Assembly (NCBI GenBank): GCA_025355165.1
Contig: JANYAD010000030.1
Coordinates: 1 to 64,000 of the forward strand
Direction: 5' to 3'
Source of the DNA: Gammaproteobacteria bacterium
Lineage (GTDB): Bacteria; Pseudomonadota; Gammaproteobacteria; Steroidobacterales; Steroidobacteraceae
Length of the DNA stretch: 64,000 nt
Shown: positions 26,169 to 34,823 of the stretch, piece after piece
Layout: each line of letters opens with the position of its first letter
Position numbering within the stretch: the first letter of the stretch is position 1
Made by a program: the position numbers and the translations under genes
Notes under the pieces: generated by a model
What the model saw: only the letters and a program-made list of their open reading frames with translations
The model's database searches: none
Told to the model about the DNA's origin: nothing

Positions 26169-26444
26169 CTAGCGGCCGGCGAACTGCTCCATCATAAGTC
26201 CGGTGCCGCCGCGGGTCACATGGGCGACTATGGCGGTGCGGCGATGTATTTTTGTGACTAACCCTAAATTAATCGCGAAAGCCAATTGAACTTGCTGCCC
26301 CTTACGCAGCCCAAGGTTTTCCGTTTCGACAAACACTCCGTTTGCGCTCAAATTTTTTGCTTTGCAGATGCGGCTTTTACGGCCGGACATCACCACGTAC
26401 ACAGTTGTGCGCGCTCGGTGACGGGTGTGCAGTCGACGCTCCAT
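26169..26444 (-). CDS. PilZ-domain protein (c-di-GMP effector)
   Basis: This 91-residue stand-alone PilZ domain has RHRARTTVYV near the N-terminus (RxxxR-type arginines) and AKNLSANGVFVET, the NxSxxG motif. Together these are the c-di-GMP-binding signature. It follows flgM-flgN-csrA on the minus strand, so it probably links c-di-GMP level to flagellar or post-transcriptional control. The 145-base gap before it (26445-26589) holds no gene that I can see. Confidence 0.85.
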   Translation of the reverse strand: MERRLHTRHRARTTVYVVMSGRKSRICKAKNLSANGVFVETENLGLRKGQQVQLAFAINLGLVTKIHRRTAIVAHVTRGGTGLMMEQFAGR

Positions 26445-26589
26445 CCGTACGATCTCTTAATTGTTGCGAGTGATGCCATTATGCACATTCCGCGGCGATA
26501 AGGCAGGACTCGACGATGAGCGCAAAGATATGTAAGGCGCGGGGGTCGATAAGTAAAGTTCGACCACAACCCTTGCAAATCGTCAGCGT

Positions 26590-26787
26590 TTACTCAACGT
26601 CCTTTCGACGGATTGAGAGTTGCTCCGGAGCTTCGATTCCCATTTTAATGCGGCGGCCGGTTCCGCCGAGCAAAGTGATTTGAATCGGACCGTTGGCGAA
26701 AAGCTGCGCCATGGTCATGTTCGAATCCACTCCGTCCGCGGGCTGTATGACGATGGATTCATCCGCGCGACGGCTGAGGACAAGCAT
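26590..26787 (-). CDS. csrA: CsrA/RsmA-family RNA-binding regulator with an internal insertion
   Basis: The protein begins MLVLSRRADESIVI, matching CsrA strand 1 including Leu4. It ends GRRIKMGIEAPEQLSIRRKDVE (shown only to this point), matching strands 3-5 with the RNA-contacting Arg retained (SIRRK against SVHRE). Between them is an extra segment of about 18 residues (about 15-32). The usual C-terminal helix is absent; total 65 residues. CsrA binds GGA motifs in mRNA leaders. Three bases separate it from flgN, so it is part of the flgMN operon. No fliW is visible. Confidence 0.85.
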   Translation of the reverse strand: MLVLSRRADESIVIQPADGVDSNMTMAQLFANGPIQITLLGGTGRRIKMGIEAPEQLSIRRKDVE

Positions 26788-26790
26788 AAA

Positions 26791-27219
26791 TCAAGCCCGC
26801 GCCAAGGCGCGCAGTGCCTTGGCGAAAGTCTTACCCTGCGGGTCGTATGTGATCGAGGGTCCGCCGCGCACAATGTCGATTAATTGGCGTACCTGGTGCT
26901 GGCGTACGTGAATAATGTGGCCATTGACCTCGTTCGCTGTGCGGCAGCCGGCCATCAATTTTAAAAGCAGGCCCCAGCGCTGCGCGACGCTTGCTGCAAT
27001 CCCGGCACCCAGCGGATTGGCGCACAACTCGCGCCGCTCTTGCTCGAGTTTTTCAATGCTTGCAAAAAGACTAATTTTTTCTGCCGCGTTCTGTTCCACC
27101 GCTTGAGGCGAGTCACCCGTCAGCGCCGTCTTCTCTGCGGTCAAGGTGGACGTCAGAGCGTGCGCAAGCTCGATCTCGCGATCCAGCAATTCTTCGAGAC
27201 GGCGCGAATCGGCAGTCAT
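26791..27219 (-). CDS. flgN: FlgN-family flagellar export chaperone
   Basis: This 142-residue, largely coiled-coil protein has an N-terminal LEELLDREIELAHAL and the C-terminal GGPSITYDPQGKTF typical of FlgN. FlgN escorts the hook-filament junction proteins FlgK and FlgL to the export gate. It sits between flgM and csrA with gaps of 3-9 nt, so the order flgM-flgN-csrA-pilZ is one transcription unit, probably from the sigma-28 promoter ahead of flgM. Confidence 0.88.
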   Translation of the reverse strand: MTADSRRLEELLDREIELAHALTSTLTAEKTALTGDSPQAVEQNAAEKISLFASIEKLEQERRELCANPLGAGIAASVAQRWGLLLKLMAGCRTANEVNGHIIHVRQHQVRQLIDIVRGGPSITYDPQGKTFAKALRALARA

Positions 27220-27228
27220 GTTTGGTTG

Positions 27229-27546
27229 CTACTTCAGGCCGCGCTCGAATTGCAACAGCTTGCCGGCAATCCGTGAGGCATTGATCCGATAAGTGCCCGA
27301 GTTGATTGCTTGCTTCACGGCTGCCACTTTGTTCGCATCCACCACCGGACTTTTGGCGACCGCTTCTTCGATTTTCTGCAACGTGCGAGCCGAGTCCGTC
27401 AATGTCACGTGATCTGAAGTCTGAGCCGAAACTACAGACCCCGAGGCATCGCCTAGCGCCTTTTCAGCTGCAACGCCGTTGCTGCCCGAGCCCTTGGTGG
27501 GCGCGATCGGTTCGGCTGCTGAAGGACCACTGATTTTGTTAGTCAC
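27229..27546 (-). CDS. flgM: Anti-sigma-28 factor FlgM
   Basis: FlgM holds sigma-28 (FliA) inactive until hook completion lets it be exported. The 105-residue protein has the disordered N-terminus usual for the family. The C-terminal binding region is [19 protein letters not shown], followed by [22 protein letters not shown] at 27546 is chosen because CAGGAGAT sits about 6 nt upstream; the frame stays open to 27630 through the promoter, without a ribosome site. Confidence 0.92.
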   Translation of the reverse strand: MTNKISGPSAAEPIAPTKGSGSNGVAAEKALGDASGSVVSAQTSDHVTLTDSARTLQKIEEAVAKSPVVDANKVAAVKQAINSGTYRINASRIAGKLLQFERGLK

Positions 27547-27583
27547 CGAAATCTCCTGGGACAAGCGAACTGTCGATGCGATG

Positions 27584-27610
27584 TTATCGTCAGATATTGG
27601 ATGAACTTTA
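27584..27610 (-). promoter_or_regulatory. Sigma-28 (FliA) promoter of flgMN-csrA-pilZ
   Basis: On the minus strand, TAAAGTTC (7/8 match to TAAAGTTT), an exact 11-nt spacer and GACGATAA (7/8 match to GCCGATAA). Predicted transcription start near 27577, about 30 nt before the flgM GTG. A second, weaker GCCGATAA lies at 27643-27650. Confidence 0.75.
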
Positions 27611-27672
27611 GCGAATCCACCCAAGACCACCCGCTCCCTTCTTTATCGGCTGTGACGTAGATCACTGAAGGG

Positions 27673-28437
27673 CTATTGCAAAATAATTTCGACGGTTTGT
27701 TCGGAGCGGGCGATTCCCTCGACAATTTTTCCGGACGAGAGATTCTGCACCTTAACCCTTTGATTCATCAGGCCATCGCTCATCGCGCGCCCAGCCATGC
27801 GTACACTGATACCGCCCACATCGGCGAGCAAGGTTACCGACTGGCCGCGCTGCACCGCTTTAGAGGCCACCAGCTGCTGATTTGTAAGATAGGCCCCGCC
27901 GGCAATGGGCCGGCTCGCCGTCAGGCCGATGGCGATGGAAGGATCGTCCAAGAAGCCTAAGGGCAGCTCCGAAACATCGTGTTCCTCAGTCTTGACGTCG
28001 CTCGGCTTGATGCTGGTACCGGCGATGATGGCGTGCGCCGCCACCGCCACGGGCGAGGTTGAGACGATCCTCACCGGTACATATATATGCCACGGCTTTG
28101 GATCCTCGCAACGCAGCTCGATGGTCACGCGATCTTTCATGTGTTGCGGCGAAGCGGGCACAGCTCGCATCGGCCGGCTGCATTTTTCCGGCTGCAGATG
28201 CGAATCGATCGGGCCGGCTAAGAAGCGCTGCCGCTCGGTCAGCTTTGGGAATTGCAGCGCTGCTTGTGAGCGCGCTAGCGCTTCGAGCCGCGTACGCTCT
28301 TGCCCAACCGCGTCCTGCGCAAGGGCGCCCCGCGCAAAGACCAAGTACGGCAGCAGCGCGCATACGCCAAGCGCCTGCGCGCGGTGCGCGAAGCGGCGGG
28401 TCAAGCGGAGGCGACGATATTTTGGCGCTGTGCGCAT
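27673..28437 (-). CDS. flgA: Flagellar P-ring assembly chaperone FlgA
   Basis: This 254-residue periplasmic protein has a long N-terminal signal sequence ending near ARGALAQ. A central SAF domain contains AGTSIKPSDV, with a C-terminal beta domain ending SEQTVEIILQ. FlgA helps FlgI form the P ring. ATG at 28437 has no Shine-Dalgarno sequence, and the sigma-54 promoter upstream would start transcription only about 5 nt earlier. It is divergent from flgB. Confidence 0.92.
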   Translation of the reverse strand: MRTAPKYRRLRLTRRFAHRAQALGVCALLPYLVFARGALAQDAVGQERTRLEALARSQAALQFPKLTERQRFLAGPIDSHLQPEKCSRPMRAVPASPQHMKDRVTIELRCEDPKPWHIYVPVRIVSTSPVAVAAHAIIAGTSIKPSDVKTEEHDVSELPLGFLDDPSIAIGLTASRPIAGGAYLTNQQLVASKAVQRGQSVTLLADVGGISVRMAGRAMSDGLMNQRVKVQNLSSGKIVEGIARSEQTVEIILQ

Positions 28438-28453
28438 GTTGGGTAGGATTAAA

Positions 28454-28468
28454 GCAAGCGCCGTGCCA
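28454..28468 (-). promoter_or_regulatory. Sigma-54 promoter of flgA
   Basis: The minus strand reads TGGCACG, 4 nt, then TTGC: an exact -24/-12 consensus with GG-N10-GC spacing. Predicted start near 28442, only about 5 nt upstream of the flgA ATG. Confidence 0.8.
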
Positions 28469-28625
28469 TCTCGAGCATTACCGGCAACACGAATGCGGCA
28501 AGTTCTTGCCGGCGGCGGCCGCTGCGATTGCCAATTGCCACGCTTTGAGAACCCCTACAGCCGCGCAGCGCGCTTTTCGTGTGACGTGCACCACGGTTGC
28601 GCCCGGCGACTATTCAGTCTCACCG

Positions 28626-28642
28626 TTGGCATAGCTCTTGCT
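28626..28642 (+). promoter_or_regulatory. Sigma-54 promoter of the flgB operon
   Basis: TTGGCATA, 4 nt, then TTGCT, with GG (28628-28629) and GC (28640-28641) exactly 10 nt apart. The predicted start near 28653 leaves an 18-nt leader with the AAGAGGAG ribosome site. It is the second sigma-54 promoter in the 233-base flgA-flgB gap, facing away from that of flgA. Confidence 0.8.
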
Positions 28643-28670
28643 AATGCTTACCCCAAGAGGAGTTATACGC

Positions 28671-29057
28671 ATGTTTCAGAACATTTTTGGCATCCACGAG
28701 CAAGCACTGCTGTTGCAGGGCCAACGCGTCGGCATCTTGGCGACGAACCTGGCGAATGCGGATACCCCCAACTACAAGGCGCGCGACATCGATTTCAGCG
28801 CGGTGTTGGCGCACAGCGATGCGACACCCTTACCCCTGGCCGCCACGGATGGCGCGCACTTCAGCATGGATGACACCGCAACGCCTGCTGCGGATCTCAA
28901 ATACCGCAACCCCTATCAGGCCTCGCTCGACGGCAACACGGTGGAAATGCCGGTCGAACAGGCGGCTTTCTCGGAGAACAACGTGCGCTATCAGGCGAGC
29001 CTGGGCTTTATCAACGCGACGATTGCCCAAATGACGCTGGCAATCAACGGCCAGTAG
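28671..29057 (+). CDS. flgB: Flagellar proximal rod protein FlgB
   Basis: This 128-residue rod subunit has IHEQALLLQGQRVGILATNL near its start and the rod/hook motif NLANADTPNYKARDIDF. The C-terminus has typical coil character. ATG at 28671 has GAGGAG 8 nt upstream; an in-frame ATG at 28638 lies inside the sigma-54 -12 element and is rejected. It is the first gene of flgBCDEFGHIJ. Confidence 0.95.
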   Translation: MFQNIFGIHEQALLLQGQRVGILATNLANADTPNYKARDIDFSAVLAHSDATPLPLAATDGAHFSMDDTATPAADLKYRNPYQASLDGNTVEMPVEQAAFSENNVRYQASLGFINATIAQMTLAINGQ

Positions 29058-29078
29058 CACAGGTCTTAGGAGCTAAAC

Positions 29079-29504
29079 ATGTCTTTGTTCAATGTATTCA
29101 ACACCGCCGGTAGCGCGCTCAATGCCGAAACCATTCGGCTCAACACCACGGCCAGCAACCTGGCCAACGCGGAGAGCGTCAACGGCGACCCCAGCAAAGT
29201 CTATCGCGCACGCCATCCGGTGTTCCAAACCATGATGGATAACTCCGCCGCCAGTTTCGATCAAGCGGATGCCGGCGTCGGCGTTCGCGTGCTGGGGGTC
29301 GTGGAAAGCACCGCGCCGCCCCTGATGCGCTATCAGCCGGACAATCCGTCGGCGAACAAGGACGGCTATGTCTTCAGCTCGAACGTCAATTCGATTGAAG
29401 AGATGACCAATATGATCTCTGCCAATCGAACTTTCGCAACCAACGTTGAAGCGATCAACACGGCACGGGATTTATTACTCAAAACCATTTCGATGGGCCA
29501 CTAG
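29079..29504 (+). CDS. flgC: Flagellar proximal rod protein FlgC
   Basis: This 141-residue rod protein has the N-terminal FNVFNTAGSALNAETIRLN and TTASNLANAESVNG. The C-terminal block is SSNVNSIEEMTNMISANRTF, which forms the outer helix of rod subunits. TAGGAG precedes the ATG. It is 21 nt behind flgB in the same operon. Length and both terminal helices are normal. Confidence 0.95.
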   Translation: MSLFNVFNTAGSALNAETIRLNTTASNLANAESVNGDPSKVYRARHPVFQTMMDNSAASFDQADAGVGVRVLGVVESTAPPLMRYQPDNPSANKDGYVFSSNVNSIEEMTNMISANRTFATNVEAINTARDLLLKTISMGH

Positions 29505-29521
29505 GCTTAAGGTCACGAACC

Positions 29522-30244
29522 ATGATCATCAACGCTATACATGCTGCCCCGGTAGCGGGAAACACCGCCGGTAACGCAACCTCCCCACTCGGTGCGATCG
29601 CAGGCACCGTGACGGGAAGCACCGGAGCTGCGCCCGCGACCAATGGCACCACCTTGGGAGGCACCGATTTTCTGACGCTGATGCTGGCGCAGCTCAAGCA
29701 GCAGGACCCGACCAGCCCGGTGGACAGCAACACTTTCTTGACACAGCTGGCGCAGCTTAGCCAAGTGCAAGGCATCAACACGCTCAACACCACGCTCACC
29801 AATTCCATTTCATCGAACCAGGCCTTGCAGGCTTCATCGTTGCTGGGTCATCAGGCATTGGTCAACAGCCCCACCGCCAACCTCGCGGCCGGCGGCGCCG
29901 TGAACGGGGCGGTCAATGTTCCGCAGACCACCTCGCAAGTGGTGCTCAACATCACCGACAGCTACGGCGCGCAAGTGCGCCAAATCAACTTGGGCGCGCA
30001 ACCGAGCGGCCTTGCGAACTTCACGTGGGACGGTAAAGAGACCAACGGTTCACTGGCCCCGGCGGGGCAGTACAAGTTGAGTGCCCAATACGCGGGTGCG
30101 GTTTCGGGTGGCGCCGCCGCGACGACACTGGTCACCGGCACCGTGCAGAGCGTCAGTATGGGCGCTGGATCGACGGGCCTGACCTTGAACGTGGCGGGAA
30201 TCGGCAGTGTGCCGTTCAGCAGCGTTCAACAGATTTCAAACTAA
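29522..30244 (+). CDS. flgD: Hook-capping scaffold protein FlgD
   Basis: This 240-residue protein has a Gly/Ala/Thr-rich N-terminus. The FlgD core is GGTDFLTLMLAQLKQQDPTS with SNTFLTQLAQLSQVQG. The C-terminal half holds the FlgD Ig-like and Tudor-like region (GLANFTWDGKETNGS). FlgD caps the growing hook and is discarded afterwards. Same operon as flgC and flgE. Confidence 0.95.
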   Translation: MIINAIHAAPVAGNTAGNATSPLGAIAGTVTGSTGAAPATNGTTLGGTDFLTLMLAQLKQQDPTSPVDSNTFLTQLAQLSQVQGINTLNTTLTNSISSNQALQASSLLGHQALVNSPTANLAAGGAVNGAVNVPQTTSQVVLNITDSYGAQVRQINLGAQPSGLANFTWDGKETNGSLAPAGQYKLSAQYAGAVSGGAAATTLVTGTVQSVSMGAGSTGLTLNVAGIGSVPFSSVQQISN

Positions 30245-30263
30245 TTCATTCGAGGAGTTTTAC

Positions 30264-31490
30264 ATGGCTGCTTTTACTATCGCGTTGTCGGGATTGAATG
30301 CCGCGAGTTCCGATTTGGACGTTACCGCCAACAACGTCGCCAATGCCAATACGGTGGGTTTCAAGCAATCGCGAGCCGAGTTCGCCGACGTGTTTGCCGC
30401 CGGCGCGGTGAATCTGAATACTTCCGCGATCGGGGAAGGGGTACGCCTTTCAACCACCGCGCAACAATTTACGCAAGGCAACATCAGCACTTCAGGTTCG
30501 AATCTCGATCTGGCCATCAGCGGCGATGGCTTCTTTACCTTGAAAGACCCCAGCAGCGGCACTGTCTATACGCGTAACGGACAGTTTGCCGAAGATAAGA
30601 GCGGCGACGTCGTCACCGCCAGCGGAGCGGCGTTGCAGGTGTATCCGCCGACCGGCACCGGCGGATTCAATACCGGCGCGCTGAGCAATTTGAATTTACA
30701 GACTGCACAGAGCCAGCCGCTGGCGACCACCGCGGGAACCGTGATACTGAACTTGCCGGCCGGCTCTACTGTGCCCACCGGGGGTGCGTTCAATCCCGCA
30801 GATCCGACCACTTACAACCAATCCACATCGACCACGGTGTTCGATTCGCTCGGCAATTCTTTTCCGGCGACTTTCTTTTTCACGCAGACGGCCACCGCCG
30901 GGAAGTGGAATGTCAACATGACCGTGAACAACGTGCTGAACGCCACCACTGATACGCTGACGTTCTCCTCCACGGGTGCAGTGACGCCGGCAGGAAGCGG
31001 TTCGCTGAACTTCCCCGGCTTCACGCCCACCGACGGAGCGGCGGCGATGAACATGACCTTCAACTTCAACCAGAGCACGCAGTTCGGCGGCGGCTTCGGC
31101 GTTACCTCGATTGTGCAGAACGGCTTTACCACGGGGCAGTTGAGCACCGTATCCATCGATCCCACCGGAGTGGTATCGGCGGTGTATACCAATGGCCGCT
31201 CCACTCAGCTGGGCCAATTGGCCTTGGCGAATTTTCCGAACCCTCAGGGTTTGAAACAGTTAGGCGGCACGAACTGGTCCGAGACCTTCACTTCCGGCAC
31301 GCATATTTCCGGTACTGCCGGTTCTTCCGGATTCGGCTCCATCCAGTCGGGCGCCCTCGAGTCATCGAACGTGGATTTGACCAAGGAGTTGGTGAACATG
31401 ATAACCGCACAACGCGCTTTCCAGGCGAACGCGCAGGTGATTAGCACCGCGAATCAGCTCTCCTCAGCCGTCATTAACATCCAGCATTAA
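30264..31490 (+). CDS. flgE: Flagellar hook protein FlgE
   Basis: This 408-residue hook subunit has the N-terminal rod/hook motif DVTANNVANANTVGFKQSR. A central insert is rich in Thr/Asn/Ser, and the C-terminal helix contains SSNVDLTKELVNMITAQRAF. ATG at 30264 has GAGGAG ahead; an earlier in-frame start at 30207 lies in flgD. Length suits the family. Confidence 0.96.
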   Translation: MAAFTIALSGLNAASSDLDVTANNVANANTVGFKQSRAEFADVFAAGAVNLNTSAIGEGVRLSTTAQQFTQGNISTSGSNLDLAISGDGFFTLKDPSSGTVYTRNGQFAEDKSGDVVTASGAALQVYPPTGTGGFNTGALSNLNLQTAQSQPLATTAGTVILNLPAGSTVPTGGAFNPADPTTYNQSTSTTVFDSLGNSFPATFFFTQTATAGKWNVNMTVNNVLNATTDTLTFSSTGAVTPAGSGSLNFPGFTPTDGAAAMNMTFNFNQSTQFGGGFGVTSIVQNGFTTGQLSTVSIDPTGVVSAVYTNGRSTQLGQLALANFPNPQGLKQLGGTNWSETFTSGTHISGTAGSSGFGSIQSGALESSNVDLTKELVNMITAQRAFQANAQVISTANQLSSAVINIQH

Positions 31491-31492
31491 TC

Positions 31493-32236
31493 ATGGATAG
31501 AGGTTTATATGTGGCGATGACCGGCGCAAAGCAAATCATGCAAGCGCAGGCCGTGAACAATCACAACATCGCCAACTTAAGCACCATCGGCTTTCGCGCC
31601 GATGCCGTGACTTTCGACAGCGAGCCGATTTACGGGCCGGGATTTGCCACGCGCGTCAACTCAGTGTCGGGCGATGCCGGCATCGATTTTTCGACAGGCA
31701 CAATGGAAAGTACCGGACGCGACCTTGATATCGCCGTGAATGGAAAAGGGTTTATCGCGGTTCGCGGCAGCGACGGCCAGGAAGCCTACACCCGTGCCGG
31801 CGACCTGCGGGTTTCGCCGACCGGCGCAGTCACGACTGCGAGCGGGCTGGCCGTACTGAGCGAGAGCGGGCCGCTGATCATACCGCCCTCGACGGTGGTG
31901 AGCATCGGCGGCGATGGCACCGTGTCCGTTGTGCCGCAGGGCTCGGCGCCTTTTGCGGTGACGCAGGTCGATCGAATCAAGCTGGTCAATCCGCCGACTT
32001 CGTCTCTGCAGAAGGGCGATGATGGGCTGCTGCGCTTAAAGACGGGCGGCAAAGCCAAGACCGACGACACGGTTTCGGTGGCCTCGGGGATGCTCGAGTC
32101 CAGCAACGTGAATGCCGCGCAGTCGCTCATCAGCATGATCGAGCTGCAGCGCCTCTACGAATTTCAGATCAAGAGCATCAACTCAACCAACACGAATGAA
32201 CAGAGTGCCGAAAAACTCATGACGGGCGGCGCTTAA
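31493..32236 (+). CDS. flgF: Flagellar proximal rod protein FlgF
   Basis: This 247-residue rod protein begins MDRGLYVAMTGAKQIMQAQA, the FlgF hallmark, and ends with SSNVNAAQSLISMIELQRLY. It starts two bases after the flgE stop with no clear ribosome site, so translation is probably coupled. It is followed by its relative FlgG. Confidence 0.95.
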   Translation: MDRGLYVAMTGAKQIMQAQAVNNHNIANLSTIGFRADAVTFDSEPIYGPGFATRVNSVSGDAGIDFSTGTMESTGRDLDIAVNGKGFIAVRGSDGQEAYTRAGDLRVSPTGAVTTASGLAVLSESGPLIIPPSTVVSIGGDGTVSVVPQGSAPFAVTQVDRIKLVNPPTSSLQKGDDGLLRLKTGGKAKTDDTVSVASGMLESSNVNAAQSLISMIELQRLYEFQIKSINSTNTNEQSAEKLMTGGA

Positions 32237-32254
32237 CATGAAAGGACATATCCG

Positions 32255-33040
32255 ATGAATCTCGCATTATGGGCTGCCAAAACCGGTCTCGACGCGCAAA
32301 CCACCCGCATGGCGGTGATCGCCAACAATCTGGCGAACACCAATACAACCGGATTTAAGGCGGGCCGCGCTGCGTTTCAGGATCTGATGTATCAAAACAT
32401 TCGTCAAGTCGGTGCGCAGAGTACCCAGAATACACAATATTCCACCGGCCTTACGCTGGGTACCGGGGTGCGCATCGTCGCCACCGAGAAGGACTACACA
32501 CAGGGCAGTGTGCTACAGACCAAGGGTTCCTTGGACATGTCGGTAAGCGGAAAAGGATTCCTGCAGATCACTTTGCCGGATGGAACAATTGCATACACGC
32601 GCGATGGAAGTTTTTCGCTGGACAATCAAGGCAACGTGGTCACGGCTAGCGGCTATCCGCTGCAGCCGGCAATCAATATCCCGGCTGGCACGCAATCGGT
32701 CACCATCGGCACCGACGGCATTGTGACCGTGACCACGGCAGCTAATGCCAAGGGCACCCAGGTGGGCCAGATCCAATTGGCCGATTTCATCAATGAGGAA
32801 GGGCTGCAGCCCACCGGCAACAACTTGCTGGTCGAATCTGCAGCGAGCGGCTCCCCGCAGGTCGGCACCGCAGGCACCAACGGCTTGGGCACGATCGCGC
32901 AGGGTACCCTGGAGACCTCAAACGTCAATTCCGTGACTGAACTGGTTTCGATGATCGAGTGCCAGCGCTCTTACGAGATGAATTCGAAGGCCATCAGCAC
33001 CACTAATCAGATGCTGCAATACCTCACGACGAATCTATGA
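32255..33040 (+). CDS. flgG: Flagellar distal rod protein FlgG
   Basis: This 261-residue distal rod subunit has [20 protein letters not shown] at the N-terminus and [20 protein letters not shown]. The C-terminal [20 protein letters not shown] is also typical. GAAAGGA lies upstream of the ATG. Its stop overlaps the flgH ATG (ATGA). Confidence 0.96.
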   Translation: MNLALWAAKTGLDAQTTRMAVIANNLANTNTTGFKAGRAAFQDLMYQNIRQVGAQSTQNTQYSTGLTLGTGVRIVATEKDYTQGSVLQTKGSLDMSVSGKGFLQITLPDGTIAYTRDGSFSLDNQGNVVTASGYPLQPAINIPAGTQSVTIGTDGIVTVTTAANAKGTQVGQIQLADFINEEGLQPTGNNLLVESAASGSPQVGTAGTNGLGTIAQGTLETSNVNSVTELVSMIECQRSYEMNSKAISTTNQMLQYLTTNL

Positions 33041-33702
33041 TGCGCCCACTCGCATTTTTACTGTGTGTCTTCCTGTCGGCATGCGGTCTGCTGCCTGCGA
33101 GGCATCATCCGGAGCCGCCGGCCGCGCGCATACTGCCGCCCCCGACGCCGCGCACCGACGGCGCCATCTACCAGCAAGGGCAGCAAGTCGAGTTATTCGC
33201 GGATCTCAAGGCGCGCCGCGTCGGCGATGTGCTGACCATTCGGTTGACCGAAGCGACCAACGCCAGCAAGAGCGCGGCCACGAAGACGGCAAAAACAACC
33301 TCGGTGAACAATACCGGGCCAACCGTCTTGGGAAGGACCATTACAGCCTCCGGCGTGCCGATTTTCACAACAACTTTATCCGGTGCAGACAGCTTTGCCG
33401 GCGAGGGCTCGAGCACTCAGGGCAACAGCTTGGCCGGCTTTCTCACCGTAACGGTGACGGACGTGCAGCCGAACGGCAATTTGGTTATCCAAGGCGAGAA
33501 GACCTTGAAACTCAATCAGGGCGACGAATTCGTGCGTCTCTCCGGAGTTGTACGCACCGCGGACATCGCGACGGACAACACGGTCAGTTCCTCGAAGGTC
33601 GCAGACGCGCACATCAGCTACTCGGGCAAGGGTGTCATCGACAGCTCGAACCGCTTAGGCTGGCTCGCGCGGTTCTTCAATTCCAAATATGCGCCGTATT
33701 AG
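33037..33702 (+). CDS. flgH: Flagellar L-ring lipoprotein FlgH
   Basis: This 221-residue outer-membrane lipoprotein has lipobox LSAC with the acylated Cys at residue 16. Family motifs are [37 protein letters not shown] and the C-terminal [14 protein letters not shown]. It forms the outer-membrane bushing around the rod. Confidence 0.96.
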   Translation: MMRPLAFLLCVFLSACGLLPARHHPEPPAARILPPPTPRTDGAIYQQGQQVELFADLKARRVGDVLTIRLTEATNASKSAATKTAKTTSVNNTGPTVLGRTITASGVPIFTTTLSGADSFAGEGSSTQGNSLAGFLTVTVTDVQPNGNLVIQGEKTLKLNQGDEFVRLSGVVRTADIATDNTVSSSKVADAHISYSGKGVIDSSNRLGWLARFFNSKYAPY

Positions 33703-33716
33703 AGATGTGTACTTCA

Positions 33717-34823
33717 ATGATTAAACGAATGCTCCGGGCGGTACTGTTTACGGCGCTGGCTTCATCGCTCGCGCAAGCCGAACGCATCAAGGATATGGCG
33801 CAGATCCAGGGTGTGCGCACCAATCAACTCGTCGGCTACGGACTAGTAGTAGGACTCGACAGCACCGGCGATCAAACCAGCCAAGCGCCGTTCACAGTGC
33901 AATCACTCAACAACATGTTGGCGCAACTGGGTATCACGGTTCCGCCCAATGTGACGCCGCAATTGAAAAACGTCGCTGCCGTGGCCGTGCATGCGGTGCT
34001 TCCGGCATTCGTCAAGCCCGGCCAAACCATCGATGTCACCGTCAATTCCATCGCTAACGCCAAAAGTCTTCGTGGCGGATCTCTGTTGGTCACTGCGCTG
34101 CACGGACTTGACGGCCAGGTATACGCGATAGCCCAGGGCAATCTTATCGTCAGCGGATTCGGCGTCGAGGGCACGGACGGCTCGAAGCTCACGGTGAATG
34201 TGCCGAGCTCGGGGCGGGTGCCCAATGGCGCTACCGTTGAACGCGCCGTGCCCTCGCAATTCGGGCAAGGGGATTCAATTACGTTGAATCTAAACGATCC
34301 CGATTTCACCACGGCGACGCGCTTGGTTGCGAGCGTGAATAAGGGCATGGGCGATGGCATTGCCAGCATCATGGACGGCGCCTCGATCCGCGTGCGAGCG
34401 CCGCTCGATATCACGCAGCGGGTGGCGTTTCTGTCCGCGGTGGAAAATCTTGAAGTAGAACCGGGCGCCGCCTCGGCGAAGGTCATCATCAACTCGCGCA
34501 CCGGCACGGTCGTTATCAGCAGCCACGTCATCGTGACGCCGGCCGCGGTCTCGCACGGTTCGCTATCCGTCACCATCAAAGAAGAGCAGAGCGTGAGCCA
34601 ACCCGCCCCGTTCTCCAAGCTTGGGCAAACAGTGGTGCTCAACAATTCCACCATCAAAGTCGATCAAGGATCGAATCGCATGTTCTTGTTCAAACCCGGG
34701 GTGGAGCTTGACCAGATCGTGCGCGCGATCAACGATGTGGGCGCCGCTCCAGGCGATCTGGTCGCGATTCTTGAGGCCCTGAGGGAAGCCGGCGCGCTGC
34801 AGGCCGAGCTGGTCGTGATTTAA
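33717..34823 (+). CDS. flgI: Flagellar P-ring protein FlgI
   Basis: This 368-residue periplasmic protein has a signal peptide ending at AQA. It is followed by [40 protein letters not shown] and later [16 protein letters not shown]. It builds the P ring with FlgA's help. ATG at 33717 matches the usual N-terminus; ATG at 33705 would add four residues. The frame is also open back through flgH, without meaning. Confidence 0.96.
   Translation: MIKRMLRAVLFTALASSLAQAERIKDMAQIQGVRTNQLVGYGLVVGLDSTGDQTSQAPFTVQSLNNMLAQLGITVPPNVTPQLKNVAAVAVHAVLPAFVKPGQTIDVTVNSIANAKSLRGGSLLVTALHGLDGQVYAIAQGNLIVSGFGVEGTDGSKLTVNVPSSGRVPNGATVERAVPSQFGQGDSITLNLNDPDFTTATRLVASVNKGMGDGIASIMDGASIRVRAPLDITQRVAFLSAVENLEVEPGAASAKVIINSRTGTVVISSHVIVTPAAVSHGSLSVTIKEEQSVSQPAPFSKLGQTVVLNNSTIKVDQGSNRMFLFKPGVELDQIVRAINDVGAAPGDLVAILEALREAGALQAELVVI

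Noticed and set aside
33063..33716. Open frame extending flgI upstream through flgH
   Set aside because: The sequence is an out-of-frame reading of flgH; the FlgI signal peptide starts at 33717.
33872..34657. 261-codon minus-strand frame opposite flgI
   Set aside because: Shadow of a strongly conserved gene with no family features.
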